DNA of 60,502 bases from Planctomycetaceae bacterium (GCA_002709225.1 PAQH01000134.1:1-60502), one strand, 5' to 3'; numbered from the stretch's first letter, positions 7,652 to 16,649 are shown. The notes: a model not told the origin generated them from the letters alone. Numbers and translations are program-made.

Positions 7652-8009
7652 CGAAGAGAAAGCATTTCAGAGGGAACTCCTCCAGACGATCAAAGACATG
7701 TCCGGGGATCTCGCGCTTTCCAAGGCGACCGTCGATAGACTCGTTGAGGATATCGAGAAGGCCGATCTCCAGAAGCTCAGGACAGACGTAGCGAGAATCG
7801 TGAAGCTGATGGATCCCAACGGAAAACCCGGACTTGAGGTACGGTTGGATCGTCTTGAGCAAAGAGACGAGAAGGAGATGAATTGGAACAAGTGGTTCCG
7901 ACGAATTGCGGCGGGACTGATTTTGGCCATCCTCGGAGAGCGTGGCGTGGATCGGGTTCTTCCCGATCTCCCTCCTGAGGTGATCGAGCAACTCAAGGAG
8001 ATTGAGTGA
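7644..8009 (+). CDS. Coiled-coil protein with C-terminal membrane helix (XhlA-like candidate)
   Basis: 121 residues from the ATG at 7644, overlapping the cupin stop by 8 bases, with CGGAGG upstream. Residues ~1-75 form an amphipathic or coiled-coil region ('LALSKATVDRLVEDIEK', 'LEVRLDRLEQRDEKEMN'). Residues ~85-98 are hydrophobic (RIAAGLILAILGERG). This layout resembles haemolysin XhlA-type phage lysis accessories and some membrane-anchored head proteins. It is coupled to the portal gene. Confidence 0.6.
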   Translation: MGDEEKAFQRELLQTIKDMSGDLALSKATVDRLVEDIEKADLQKLRTDVARIVKLMDPNGKPGLEVRLDRLEQRDEKEMNWNKWFRRIAAGLILAILGERGVDRVLPDLPPEVIEQLKEIE

Positions 8010-9604
8010 TGGCTCTTCTCGCGACGACCGGCAACTCCGTTGATACCCCCACGCTCGACTACGCGCGTATGTACGAGGACTGGGAGCTTCTCCACGATCT
8101 CCTCGGCGGGACGCGCGTGATGCGCTACCGGCGGGAGAAGTGGCTCCCAAAGGAGCCGAAGGAGCACGAGCGCAACTACAAGATCCGCGTCGAGCGGAGC
8201 TTCCTCTACAACGGCTTCAAGGACACGATCAAGAAGCTGACGTCGAAGCCGTTCGGACGCCCGGTGACGGTGGACGGTCTCCCGGAGGAGGATCGCTTCG
8301 AGCAAATGCTCGCGAACCTCGACCACCAAGGATCGAACGCGACGCAGTTCGCCCGCGATGTCTTCAAGGCCGGAGCGACCTACGGCGTCACTCACCTGTT
8401 TGTGGACTATCCGAAGCTCCCCGAGAACGCGAGCCGAGCCGATCAGGAGCGCGTCCAAGCCCGACCCTTTCTCCGTCACATCACCGCGCCCCAGCTGGTC
8501 GGTTGGCGAAGCGAGATGGGGGCCAACGGCGAGGAGCGGCTGATCGAGGTTCGCTTCCGCGAGGTCTCCCTTGAGCAGCGAGGCGAGTACGGGACGAAGC
8601 GCGTTCACAAGCTCTGGGTCTACCGTCCGGGCGAGTACGAACTTTGGGAGAGCGAGGACGAGTCGGGTCAGTACCGTCACGACTCGGTGAACTTCTTCCA
8701 GAGCCCGAACCTGACGAAGTCTCGCGAGTGGACGCGGAAGGAGCAGGGGACGATGAGCTTCGAGATCGACGGCGTGCCGACGATCCCGTTGGTGACCGTC
8801 TACTTCAACCGCGAAGGCCACATGACCGCGACGCCTCCGTTGATGGAACTCGCGTGGCTCAACCTCCTCCACTGGCAGTCGATGAGCGACCAGCGGAACA
8901 TTCTCCGCTTCGCCCGAGTCGCGCAACTCTTCGGCGCGGGCTTCACGAAAGAGGATATGAAGGCCAACGAGTCGATCTCGGTCAACCAGGTCTGGCGAGC
9001 GAAGGACCCCCAAGCGAAGCTCTCCTACGTCGAGGTCTCGGGCAAAGGCATCGACGCGGGCGAGACCGACCTCAAGCGGATCGAGGATCGGATGGAGGTC
9101 CTCGGGATGGCTCCGTTGATGGAGCGGACCGGCGACCAAACCGCCACCGGCGTCGCGGTCAATGAGTCAAAATCGTCCACCGATGTTTTGGCGTGGATTC
9201 AAGCGGTCGAGGACGGTATGCGCCGGGCGTTCACCTACGCCTTCGCTTGGGAGGGCGAGGATCTCCCGGATGACTTCCGCTTCTCGATCTACTCGGACTT
9301 CACCATCGCGCTCGGTCGGACCGGAGACTTCGAGCAGCTTCAGGAGATGCGCGAGCGAGGCGACCTCTCCCGCGAGACGCTTCTCAACGAAGCGAAGCGG
9401 CGAGGAATGGTCGCTGAAGAGGTCGATGTTGAGGACGAACTCGAAGCGATTCTCGAAGAAGCGGCTCAGGGCGTCGAGGTGGTCGCTGACGGCGTCGATA
9501 ACCAAGCGGACGCGGCGGGCGATGAAGTCGTTGACGACGGACCCCCGCCTCAACTCAACGGTCAAGAGGACGCCGACGACAACGAAGAGGACGATGACGC
9601 CTGA
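8009..9604 (+). CDS. Portal protein (DUF4055 type)
   Basis: 531 residues from the ATG at 8009 (overlaps the previous stop). Features of DUF4055-type portals: the N-terminal segment 'RSFLYNGFKDTIKKLTSKPFGRP', the conserved 'GSNATQFARDVFKAGATYG', and an acidic low-complexity C-terminus ('EDADDNEEDDDA'). The dodecameric ring at the capsid vertex is the channel for DNA packaging and ejection. The position (after terminase, before the MuF protein and scaffold) is the classical one. Confidence 0.9.
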   Translation: MALLATTGNSVDTPTLDYARMYEDWELLHDLLGGTRVMRYRREKWLPKEPKEHERNYKIRVERSFLYNGFKDTIKKLTSKPFGRPVTVDGLPEEDRFEQMLANLDHQGSNATQFARDVFKAGATYGVTHLFVDYPKLPENASRADQERVQARPFLRHITAPQLVGWRSEMGANGEERLIEVRFREVSLEQRGEYGTKRVHKLWVYRPGEYELWESEDESGQYRHDSVNFFQSPNLTKSREWTRKEQGTMSFEIDGVPTIPLVTVYFNREGHMTATPPLMELAWLNLLHWQSMSDQRNILRFARVAQLFGAGFTKEDMKANESISVNQVWRAKDPQAKLSYVEVSGKGIDAGETDLKRIEDRMEVLGMAPLMERTGDQTATGVAVNESKSSTDVLAWIQAVEDGMRRAFTYAFAWEGEDLPDDFRFSIYSDFTIALGRTGDFEQLQEMRERGDLSRETLLNEAKRRGMVAEEVDVEDELEAILEEAAQGVEVVADGVDNQADAAGDEVVDDGPPPQLNGQEDADDNEEDDDA

Positions 9605-10683
9605 TGGCGAAGCGACCGATCCCCAAGTCGAGTAACGAACTTCTCTTCGATCGTCACGTGAGGCACGCGACGTTCATCGACCGGCTCACCGCCCGCGAGA
9701 AAAGGCTCGTGACTCGGGTCATCGTTCGGGAGGTCATTCCCGGTCTCACCGAGCGTGGGCTCGCTGCGGCCTCGGCCAATGCGACCGCCTCCCGCGCCCG
9801 AAAGCTCGCGGCGCTGGCGGCGCTCGAAGCGGAGTTTCGCTCGCTGGCGGCGACGGGACTCTCCGCCGAGCGGTCCCGGTTCATCGGGGCGATGCGGGAC
9901 CTCGCGGAACTCGAAGCGGAGTTCGTGGTCAACGCCTTCCGGGTCGTCACGCCCGCCGACATCGCGATCTCATACCAACTCCCGGCGACCGCGACCATCC
10001 GACAGATCGCCGACAACGAACCGATCCGGGGCCAGCTGCTCCGCTCTTGGTTTGACGGACTCGGACGCTCGACCGCCGATGACGTCTCGAAGGCGATTCG
10101 GCTCGGCGTCCTCGAAGGCCAGTCGGTCCCGGAGATGAGGCGAGCGGTCGCGAACGCGACGGGCGTCGCGAAGAACCGGGCCGAGGCGGTGGTCCGAACC
10201 GCAGTGACGAACGTCACCGCCCGCGCGCGGGAGACGACGTACGATGAGAACACTTCGGTCATCAAGGGCGTCCAGTACGTCGCGACGCTCGATTCAAGAA
10301 CCACGATTGTCTGCGCTGGGCTCGACGGTCAGGTCTTCCCAATCAACGACGGGCCGCGACCACCGCAGCATATCAACTGCCGGAGCACGACCGTTCCGGT
10401 CCTCCGCTCTTGGGAAGAGCTGGGTATCCCCGCCAATGCTATCTCGCCTTCGACTCGGGCGTCTATGAACGGCCAAGTACCGGCGAGTACGACGTTCAAC
10501 GGATGGTTGAAAGACCAGCCACGGGGCGTCCAGAACGAGGTATTGGGACCGACCCGAGCTAGCCTTTGGAGGGAGGGTAAGATAGAATTGACGAAGTTCA
10601 CCGATGGTGGGCGGCTGCTAGACCTCAATACACTACGGAAGCGAGAAGGGCTCTCGCTCCGGGATATTCAAATCGCAAATTGA
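9604..10683 (+). CDS. Minor head protein, MuF/SPP1 gp7-like
   Basis: 359 residues. The C-terminal half has the MuF signature, from 'NRAEAVVRTAVTNVTARARE' (~193) through 'TLDSRTTIVCAGLDGQVF' to 'PPQHINCRST' (~260), with the conserved Cys, His and Cys. Such proteins sit on the portal or inside the head and help head assembly or DNA entry. Start ATGGCG at 9604 overlaps the portal stop (TGATG). Reading into the C-terminal ~100 residues I see no added toxin or enzyme domain. Confidence 0.88.
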   Translation: MAKRPIPKSSNELLFDRHVRHATFIDRLTAREKRLVTRVIVREVIPGLTERGLAAASANATASRARKLAALAALEAEFRSLAATGLSAERSRFIGAMRDLAELEAEFVVNAFRVVTPADIAISYQLPATATIRQIADNEPIRGQLLRSWFDGLGRSTADDVSKAIRLGVLEGQSVPEMRRAVANATGVAKNRAEAVVRTAVTNVTARARETTYDENTSVIKGVQYVATLDSRTTIVCAGLDGQVFPINDGPRPPQHINCRSTTVPVLRSWEELGIPANAISPSTRASMNGQVPASTTFNGWLKDQPRGVQNEVLGPTRASLWREGKIELTKFTDGGRLLDLNTLRKREGLSLRDIQIAN

Positions 10684-10708
10684 GTCGCGAGAAGCGACGG
10701 AGGCAACG

Positions 10709-11515
10709 ATGGCTGAGCTCATCCCGGTTATTTCTCAGGAATCCCATGGCGCGCTCCCCGAAGCTCTTCGGGAGTTCTACACCCAAAACGATTCGGGTGC
10801 GTTCGTGCTTCAGGTGAAGCCCACTGACGGTTGGGCGCTCGAAGACGTTGGGGGTCTGAAGAACACCTTGGGTCAGGTCGCGACGAAGCGCGACGAACTC
10901 AAGCGACAGTTGGAGGCGTACGGAGACCTCACGCCCGACGCGATCGCCGAACTCCAGCGGAACCTCGAAAGTCTCAAGGGGGCGACCCCGGCGGATCAGG
11001 TCGAGGCTCTGGTGAAAGAACGCCTTGGGACTTCCCTTCAGGAGCGAGATGCCGCGCACGAGAAGGCGATGGGCGAACTCCAGGAGGAACTCCAGAGCCG
11101 GGAAGGTCAGCTCTCCGGGCTGATCGTGGACGCCGAAATCGACAGGGCTCTCTCCGGTTTGGAGGACCTCATCGATGGCGGCGCGGCTATACTTCGACCG
11201 CACGTGCGAGAAGCCGTGAGGATGGCGAAGCGCGACGATGGGCAGTTCATCGCCCAAGTCGTGGACCGCGAAGGTCAGACTCGATACTCGATGAAGACGG
11301 GCTCGACCGACCCTATGGGCGTATCCGAGTTCGTCGGAACACTCGCCGAGGACGCGAAGTTCAAAGCGCTCTTCCGAGCCACTGCAACGGGTAGTGGCGG
11401 AAACGACTCGAACAAGCGGACCGGAGCCAACGTTGGCGATGGCGCGAAATCGGGTCAGGATGAGGCTGCTGTAGATCCGGTCGAGCGACTCGCTCGGGCT
11501 CGGAGCGGCGGCTGA
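10709..11515 (+). CDS. Capsid scaffolding protein
   Basis: 268 residues, highly charged and helical. A central coiled coil ('VATKRDELKRQLEAY', 'LQERDAAHEKAMGELQEEL') is flanked by a C-terminal low-complexity region. GGAGG lies upstream of the ATG. Composition and position directly before the major capsid gene are typical of phage scaffolds. No protease gene is present beside it, so the scaffold may leave intact. Confidence 0.85.
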   Translation: MAELIPVISQESHGALPEALREFYTQNDSGAFVLQVKPTDGWALEDVGGLKNTLGQVATKRDELKRQLEAYGDLTPDAIAELQRNLESLKGATPADQVEALVKERLGTSLQERDAAHEKAMGELQEELQSREGQLSGLIVDAEIDRALSGLEDLIDGGAAILRPHVREAVRMAKRDDGQFIAQVVDREGQTRYSMKTGSTDPMGVSEFVGTLAEDAKFKALFRATATGSGGNDSNKRTGANVGDGAKSGQDEAAVDPVERLARARSGG

Positions 11516-11536
11516 ACGACTTTGGAGGTATGAGCC

Positions 11537-12469
11537 ATGGCTCTCACTCTTCTGGAGCAGTCGAAGCTCCATCAGGGCACCGAAGTCGAGCAGGCGGTCA
11601 TTGAAATCTTCGCTCGCTCGACACCGATTCTTGGTATTCTCCCGTTCCGAAACATCTCCGGTAACGCCTTCCGGTATTCTCGTGAGAAGACGCTCCCCGG
11701 CGTCGCCTTCCGAGGCATCAACGAGGGCTACACGCCTTCGACCGGCGTGGTCAACCCGCTCTTCGAGTCGCTGGCCATCATCGGCGGCGACATCGAGGTG
11801 GACAACTTCATCCTCCAGACGGAATCGAACGACGTTCGCGCCGTCCACGAGGCGATGAAGATCAAGGCGATCGCCGAAGATTGGCAGTCGAGCTTCTTCT
11901 CGGGTGACTCCGAAAGCGATCCTCGCGAGATCGACGGTCTCCAGAAGCGTATCGTTGGTACGCAGATCGTGACCGACTCGGCCAACTCCTCGGGCGGCGA
12001 TGCTCCCTCGCTGGAGTACCTCGATGAGCTGATCGACAAGGTGATGAACCCGACCGATCTGCTCATGAACAAGTCGCTGGCCCGTCGTCTCTCGGCGGCT
12101 GCTCGTAACACCTCGGTTGGCGGCTACGTCACCTACGAGAAGGACGAGTTCGGCAAGCGGATCATGATGTACAACGATCTCCCGATCCGCGTCATCGAAG
12201 ACTCCGAGGGCGAGGACACCGTCCTGCCCTTCACCGAGGCGAACCCCGGCGGCGGCACCGCTGCTTCGTCCTCGATCTACTGCGTGTCGATGGGTCCTGG
12301 TATGCTCGAAGGCATCCAGAACGGCGGTATGGATGTCCGGGACCTCGGCGAGACCGAGGACAAGCCGGTGGTCAAGACTCGAATCGAGTGGTACGCCGGT
12401 CTCACGATCCAGCACGGTCGTGCGGCCGCTCGCTACCGTGGCATCAAGGACGCGGCTTGGACCGTGTAA
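11537..12469 (+). CDS. Major capsid protein (HK97 fold expected)
   Basis: 310 residues (MALTLLEQSKLHQGTEVEQA...). The length and pattern (N-terminal arm, 'IEVDNFILQTES' strand region, 'DLLMNKSLARRLSAAARN' helix in the P-domain position, C-terminal 'IEWYAGLTIQHGRAAARYRGI') match major capsid proteins that lack a prohead protease-cleaved delta domain. It follows scaffold and precedes cement, as usual. GC-rich optimal codons and a TTTGGAGG site suggest high expression. Confidence 0.9.
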   Translation: MALTLLEQSKLHQGTEVEQAVIEIFARSTPILGILPFRNISGNAFRYSREKTLPGVAFRGINEGYTPSTGVVNPLFESLAIIGGDIEVDNFILQTESNDVRAVHEAMKIKAIAEDWQSSFFSGDSESDPREIDGLQKRIVGTQIVTDSANSSGGDAPSLEYLDELIDKVMNPTDLLMNKSLARRLSAAARNTSVGGYVTYEKDEFGKRIMMYNDLPIRVIEDSEGEDTVLPFTEANPGGGTAASSSIYCVSMGPGMLEGIQNGGMDVRDLGETEDKPVVKTRIEWYAGLTIQHGRAAARYRGIKDAAWTV

Positions 12470-12481
12470 GGAGGGATTCCC

Positions 12482-12949
12482 ATGGCTGGTAGCGACTCTG
12501 CTCAGCTTCATACATTCACGTTCGACAAGGAAACCGAGCTCAAGGACGCGGGGGCGATTACCTCCTCGGCAGCGGCTCAGGTTGACGGGTCGGACAAGAT
12601 CCTCGATCTTGGCGATGCGTACGTCCAGGGCTCGGCGATCTTCGACATCTCGGACATCGAGTTCGGCGACGCCGACGAGACTTACGAGATCCAGCTCCAG
12701 TTCTCGGACTCCGCCGACTTCTCGACGGGTTCCCCGAACACCCACGTGGTCTCCTTCCCTCTGGGCGACGCCCGGAACGGGATGACCGATCAGGTCACGG
12801 CGGGCCGGAAGGTCGTGCCGTTCAATAACCGCTACATCGACGCGAACGGCGCGGTGAAGAACTTCCGCTACATGCGGGCCTACACCGTCTGTGGCGGTAC
12901 CACTCCGTCGATCAACTACTCGGCTTACGTCGTGAAGCCGGTTGCGTAA
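12482..12949 (+). CDS. Capsid cement/decoration protein (Bbp16-like)
   Basis: 155 residues, a beta-rich protein beginning MAGSDSAQLHTFTFDKETEL with 'YEIQLQFSDSADFS' and 'VPFNNRYID...FRYMRAYTVCGGT'. Similar in size, place and pattern to Bbp16-family proteins that stabilise capsids of podovirus and siphovirus heads. TAAGGAGG upstream, 12 bases after the capsid stop. The family name is from memory and moderately sure; the structural role is likely from position. Confidence 0.7.
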   Translation: MAGSDSAQLHTFTFDKETELKDAGAITSSAAAQVDGSDKILDLGDAYVQGSAIFDISDIEFGDADETYEIQLQFSDSADFSTGSPNTHVVSFPLGDARNGMTDQVTAGRKVVPFNNRYIDANGAVKNFRYMRAYTVCGGTTPSINYSAYVVKPVA

Positions 12950-12955
12950 ACTTCT

Positions 12956-12988
12956 CGGCGGGCGCTCGGAAGGGTGTCCGCCGATTTG
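12956..12988 (+). terminator. Hairpin downstream of capsid-cement genes (terminator or RNA-stability element)
   Basis: CGGCGG/CCGCCG outer stem extended by a GU-rich inner stem (12962-12967 with 12972-12977) and a GGAA tetraloop, followed by ATTTGGTTCT. The T run is poor, so partial termination or 3'-end protection of the abundant capsid mRNA is likely. A similar hairpin follows the tail-tube unit at 16656. Confidence 0.6.
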
Positions 12989-13018
12989 GTTCTGAGAAAC
13001 CCCTCTGGAGGATTTGGA

Positions 13019-13381
13019 ATGCCCCGTAAACTGTTCCCCGTTTTCATCAACGCTCCCGGCGAAGACGCTCACGGCGAAGTTCGCCACGTCACCTCGGTCA
13101 CTCGGATGGAGGGTCTCGCGAACAAGAGCTTCACCCTGAAGCACCCGGAGACGGGCGAGAAGCTCGCGGCTCCTGAGCCCGCGAATCCGAGCCCGGAGGA
13201 GAACGAAGGTGTCGAGGAAGGCGGCTATGACTTCGCTCAGATGACCAAGGGCCAGCTGCTCACCCTCGCGATCGAGAACGACATCGAAGGCGCCAACTCG
13301 ATGAACAAGGAAGACCTCATCGTCGCTCTCGTTGAAGCGAACGTCGGCGAAGAGGAGGAGGAGGACGAAACCGATGGCTGA
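13019..13381 (+). CDS. Head protein of unknown function with Rho-N/HeH-like helical motif
   Basis: 120 residues from the ATG at 13019, which has CTGGAGGA 8 bases upstream; a GTG at 12974 would begin inside the hairpin. Beta-rich N-terminus, acidic linker, then 'MTKGQLLTLAIENDIEGANSMNKEDLIVAL', resembling the short helix-extended-loop-helix domains often seen in phage capsid-region proteins. Very acidic C-terminus. Possibly a capsid accessory protein. Confidence 0.6.
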   Translation: MPRKLFPVFINAPGEDAHGEVRHVTSVTRMEGLANKSFTLKHPETGEKLAAPEPANPSPEENEGVEEGGYDFAQMTKGQLLTLAIENDIEGANSMNKEDLIVALVEANVGEEEEEDETDG

Positions 13382-13559
13382 TGAACGCCCCGTGAAGATC
13401 GAGGTGGTCGGCCCGGCGGGTCGAATCGTGATCAACGAGGACCAGTTCCCTCAGTACCGCGCCGAGGGCTACGTCCGGGCGCAGATGCTGGAGGACCGCA
13501 ACGAGGTGGACGCGCCCGAGGTCTTCGGAGAGTTGGACGACAGTAACGCGGAGGACTAG
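13374..13559 (+). CDS. Small acidic protein of the head region
   Basis: 61 residues from the ATG at 13374, overlapping the previous gene by 8 bases; the GAGGAGGAGGACG just upstream serves as ribosome site. 'KIEVVGPAGRIVINEDQFPQYRAEGY' suggests a short beta-hairpin with helix. It ends 4 bases before the connector gene. Unknown function. Confidence 0.6.
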   Translation: MADERPVKIEVVGPAGRIVINEDQFPQYRAEGYVRAQMLEDRNEVDAPEVFGELDDSNAED

Positions 13560-13562
13560 CGT

Positions 13563-14087
13563 ATGGCGATCACGGTCGAGGACGGCTCCGGTCTCGCGGG
13601 CGCGGACGCCTATGTCTCGGTCGCGGACGTTGACGCGTACCTCACGAAGTACAACCCATCGACGACTTGGGACGCGCTCGGCGACCCGGAGAAGGAAGCG
13701 GCGATCGTGAAGGCGACCCGCTACCTTGATCTGGTCTACGCCGAGCGTTGGGATGGGGTCAAGAAGACCGAAGCGCAGGCGCTCGATTGGCCTCGCTACG
13801 ACGCCGACTACAAGGATCACCCCGTCCCCTCGACGGAGGTCCCCCAAGCGGTCAAAGACGCGACGGCGGAGATTGCTCGGTGGTCGGGCGAGAACCCGAC
13901 GACTCCGTTGATCAACACGAAGACCGATGACGCGGCGATCAAGCGGGACAAGATCCAAGTCGGCCAGATCGTTCTCGACACGACCTACGCGGGTGGGAAC
14001 GAATCGAGCACCGACACGGACTTCCCGGTCGTGGAAGCGATTCTTGATCCGCTGACGATCGGCGGAGGGGAGGTCGAGCGAGGATGA
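13563..14087 (+). CDS. Head-tail connector (DnaT-like/gp6-type adaptor)
   Basis: 174 residues. 'VEDGSGLAGADAYVSVADVDAYL', then 'EAAIVKATRYLDLVY...W' and 'QALDWPR', is the pattern annotated as 'putative DnaT-like ssDNA-binding' in phage genomes. It is in fact the helical head-tail adaptor that binds under the portal. The position between capsid and head-closure genes agrees. Acts in the neck of the virion. Confidence 0.8.
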   Translation: MAITVEDGSGLAGADAYVSVADVDAYLTKYNPSTTWDALGDPEKEAAIVKATRYLDLVYAERWDGVKKTEAQALDWPRYDADYKDHPVPSTEVPQAVKDATAEIARWSGENPTTPLINTKTDDAAIKRDKIQVGQIVLDTTYAGGNESSTDTDFPVVEAILDPLTIGGGEVERG

Positions 14088-14476
14088 CCGCTCTCGATAC
14101 AACCGTGCGAGCGAAGGTCGGTGCGGCGTTCGCGAAGCTCTTGGTTGAGCAGACCATTCGGACCTTCCCGAACCGGACCGAGAACGATGTGACCGGCGAG
14201 GTGACTGACGGGACGCCCGATGACTTGGTATGGCCGATGAGCCCGCTGCTCCCGATTGAGCGGAAGGCGACCGACGACGACACGGTCCGTGAGTCGAGCT
14301 TCATCGTCTGGCTCCCGGCGGAGAAGGCCGACGGCACGACGTTGGACTCGACGAAGTACCCCGAAGTTGGTACTCATATCGTCTTCGGAGGCACCGCGTA
14401 CGTCGTCTTGAGGTCCGACCCATTCTCGGCGGGCGAGCTTCCGGCGGCGTGGCAGTGTTACGTCAAGGAGGCGTAG
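14084..14476 (+). CDS. Head-closure/neck protein (stopper-like)
   Basis: 130 residues, overlapping the adaptor gene by 4 bases. Small beta-barrel pattern in the second half ('FIVWLPAEKADGTTL...GTHIVFGGTAYVVLR'). Second of the four consecutive neck genes, so most probably the head-closure protein that seals the portal after packaging. Assigned mainly by order. Confidence 0.65.
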   Translation: MTALDTTVRAKVGAAFAKLLVEQTIRTFPNRTENDVTGEVTDGTPDDLVWPMSPLLPIERKATDDDTVRESSFIVWLPAEKADGTTLDSTKYPEVGTHIVFGGTAYVVLRSDPFSAGELPAAWQCYVKEA

Positions 14477-14866
14477 GTGAAGACGACGCTCGACAAGCTG
14501 AACGAGGAGCTTCGCGTCTTCGCGAAGACGCTCGCGCCCGACGCTGTTCGGGTCCTCCAGCAGAGCATCGCTCTTCAGGTCCTCTCGGGCGTCGTGCTGA
14601 AGACCCCGGTCGATACTGGTCGAGCCCGAGCGAACTGGCAGGTAGGCATCTCTACGCCCCCGAAGGGGATCGTCTCGGAGGACACCGACCCGATCTCGAA
14701 GGGGACGCCGACGATTGTCGGCAACGCGCTCCCGTTCTCGGTCGTGTGGATCAACAACAACGTCGAGTACGTCGCGATTCTGGAGACCGGGACCTCCCAG
14801 CAGGCTCCGGCGGGTATGGTGGACGTAACGCTCGAAGAGGTGAGGGCTCAATTCTTTGGCGTCTAA
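14477..14866 (+). CDS. Tail completion/neck protein, HK97 gp10-like
   Basis: 129 residues with a GTG start at 14477 (AAGGAGG upstream). 'TPVDTGRARANWQVG' near residue 40 and 'VEYVAILETGTS' near 98 are the hallmarks of HK97 gp10-family neck proteins (usually T-PVDTGR-R-NW and Y---E-GTS). It joins the tail to the head. Ends overlapping the tail terminator gene by 11 bases. Confidence 0.85.
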   Translation: MKTTLDKLNEELRVFAKTLAPDAVRVLQQSIALQVLSGVVLKTPVDTGRARANWQVGISTPPKGIVSEDTDPISKGTPTIVGNALPFSVVWINNNVEYVAILETGTSQQAPAGMVDVTLEEVRAQFFGV

Positions 14867-15266
14867 TTTCGCGGACATCTCGCAGGCAATTCGTACGAAA
14901 GCCAAGTCGGTCCTCGACGGCGCGGGCGTCCCGACCATCTACGACAATCGAGCCGACAAGATCAACAAGGACTCTCGATGGGCTCGGGTGACGATTCTCC
15001 CCGGAGCGGGCACCCAAGCTAGTATCGGTACGCCCGAGACGAACCGGCATCGACTGCCGGGGACGCTCGTGATTCAGCTGTTCGAGGTCTTCGAGAAGGG
15101 GACCGCTGATCTTGAGGCGTTGATTGATACCGTGGTAGACGAGTTCACGGAGGCCAACGACGCCACCGTGACGTTTCGTACCCCCGGCGTCCTCCGAGTG
15201 GGTCGCTCTGGTAAGTTCTGGCAGGTCAACGTGACCGTGCCTTGGTTCGCCGATCGACTCGGCTAG
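14856..15266 (+). CDS. Tail terminator protein
   Basis: 136 residues with a TTG start at 14856 inside the end of the previous gene; GAGGTGAGGG is 10-18 bases upstream and no other start fits. 'ADISQAIRTKAKSVLDGAGVPTIYDN' then 'HRLPGTLVIQLFEVFEKGT' resemble gpU/DUF4128-like tail terminators, which cap the tail tube and interact with the neck. Order (just before the tail tube) supports the call. Confidence 0.75.
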   Translation: MASNFADISQAIRTKAKSVLDGAGVPTIYDNRADKINKDSRWARVTILPGAGTQASIGTPETNRHRLPGTLVIQLFEVFEKGTADLEALIDTVVDEFTEANDATVTFRTPGVLRVGRSGKFWQVNVTVPWFADRLG

Positions 15267-15278
15267 GAGGACTCCGCT

Positions 15279-16454
15279 ATGTCTGCTGATAGCAATCGCG
15301 TAGCGCTCCGGTACTGGGAGGAAGTGACCTTCGGTGCCGCAGCGACTGGGACCCCGACGTTCAAATCTCTTCGTCTCACCGGCGAGAGCTTGAACCAAGC
15401 AACGTCTTCTTCGACGTCAAACGAGCTTCGCTCCGACCGTCAGGTCTCGGACCTTATCCGAACCGGCGTGAACGCAGCGGGCGCGATCAATGGTGAGATT
15501 TCGTACGGCGCGTACGATGACTTCTTTCAGTACGCGCTCCTGTCCTCGGGTTGGTCTACCGAGCAGGAAGTTTCGGGCACGACCTTCTCGGTCACGGCGG
15601 GCTCCGGTTCGTACGTCATCGCGGACTCCGGCTCGGGCTTCGGTTCGTTCGCGGTCGGCCAGTGGGTCTACATCAAGGGATTTGCTTCCAACGACAATAA
15701 CGGCTGGGCAAAGATTTCGGCGGCAAGCGCCGGTTCGATCACCGTGACGAATAACGGTGACGGCTCGACGGTTATTGCCGGACCGACCGTCACGATCACG
15801 ATGGGCGCTCAGATCGTCAACGGCACGACGCTGACGACCCTCAACATCGAGAAGGAGTTCGAGGACCTCTCCAACGAGTTTGAGCTTTCCACGGGCATGT
15901 CGATCGAGAGCTTCAACGTTTCGGTGACGTCCGATGCGATCCTCACCTGCGCGTTCAACTTCCTCGGGAAGAGCCAGACCTCGAACACCGCGACCGTCGG
16001 CGACGGTTCGCCTACGGCGGCTCCGACCGATGGCGTGATGAACGCGATCGACAACGTCGTGGCGGTCTATGAGAATGGCTCGACTTACGACGTCACTCAG
16101 CTCAGCTTCGATCTGAACAACAACCTCCGAGCCCGTCTCCAGGTCGGTACGCTCGGCGCGATCTCTCTTGGTACGGGTACGGTCTCGGTCACCGGCGCTC
16201 ATCAGGGCTACTACGCCTCGAAGACCGTCATGGACAAGTACCTCAACGATACGGTTTCGTCGCTCGCCTTCATTTTCGTGAAGGACACCGACGCTTACGT
16301 CATCGAGTTCCCGCAAATCAAATACTCCTCCGGCCAGCGAGTCGCGGGCGGGATCAATCAGGATATCATCGCGGATATGCAGTGGACGGCGTACCGAGAC
16401 CCGACGGAGGGGATCACCGTCCGCATCCAGAGGTTCACGGCTGACGTGACCTAA
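15279..16454 (+). CDS. Major tail tube protein
   Basis: 391 residues, beta-rich. 'ALRYWEEVTFGAAATGTPTFKSLRLTG' and the start of 'INGEISYGAYDDFFQYAL' are typical of phage tail tube proteins of the kind with 'E-T-GT-P----------L----' near the N-terminus. It is longer than simple tube proteins. Residues ~90-180 ('TFSVTAGSGSYVIADSGSG...') look like an inserted Ig-like or decoration domain. Strong GGAGG site. Confidence 0.85.
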   Translation: MSADSNRVALRYWEEVTFGAAATGTPTFKSLRLTGESLNQATSSSTSNELRSDRQVSDLIRTGVNAAGAINGEISYGAYDDFFQYALLSSGWSTEQEVSGTTFSVTAGSGSYVIADSGSGFGSFAVGQWVYIKGFASNDNNGWAKISAASAGSITVTNNGDGSTVIAGPTVTITMGAQIVNGTTLTTLNIEKEFEDLSNEFELSTGMSIESFNVSVTSDAILTCAFNFLGKSQTSNTATVGDGSPTAAPTDGVMNAIDNVVAVYENGSTYDVTQLSFDLNNNLRARLQVGTLGAISLGTGTVSVTGAHQGYYASKTVMDKYLNDTVSSLAFIFVKDTDAYVIEFPQIKYSSGQRVAGGINQDIIADMQWTAYRDPTEGITVRIQRFTADVT

Positions 16455-16475
16455 TCCTTTCCCGAGGAGGTTCCG

Positions 16476-16649
16476 ATGGAGTACGATGTTTGCGTGATCT
16501 GGGACGGCGATGAGCTGGACTGTTTCGTCGTCTGTGGCGAAGAGACGGTCTACAATGCCGACGACGTCACCGAGTGGGACGAAGATGGTTGGCCCCTCGC
16601 CTTCGAGGATGAGGACGGCGACGAGTACGAACTGTACGACGAAGACTAA
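16476..16649 (+). CDS. Very acidic 57-residue protein
   Basis: Short open frame with an excellent GAGGAGG site 8 bases before the ATG, between tail tube and tail chaperone genes. The protein begins MEYDVCVIWDGDELDCFVVC and then is almost all Asp, Glu, Tyr and Trp ('WDEDGWPLAFEDEDGDE'), with 22 acidic residues by my count. Ends just before a hairpin. It may be a tail-assembly regulator or DNA mimic; unknown. Confidence 0.65.
   Translation: MEYDVCVIWDGDELDCFVVCGEETVYNADDVTEWDEDGWPLAFEDEDGDEYELYDED

Noticed and set aside
7667..9139. A 490-codon open frame on the minus strand
   Set aside because: Opposite the portal gene, which has a recognisable family pattern and good start; no support for the antisense frame.
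10625..13435. A 936-codon open frame on the minus strand
   Set aside because: It lies opposite the scaffold, capsid and cement genes. Its product is an Arg/Val/Leu/Asp-rich mirror of GC-rich sense codons with no motif and no ribosome site.
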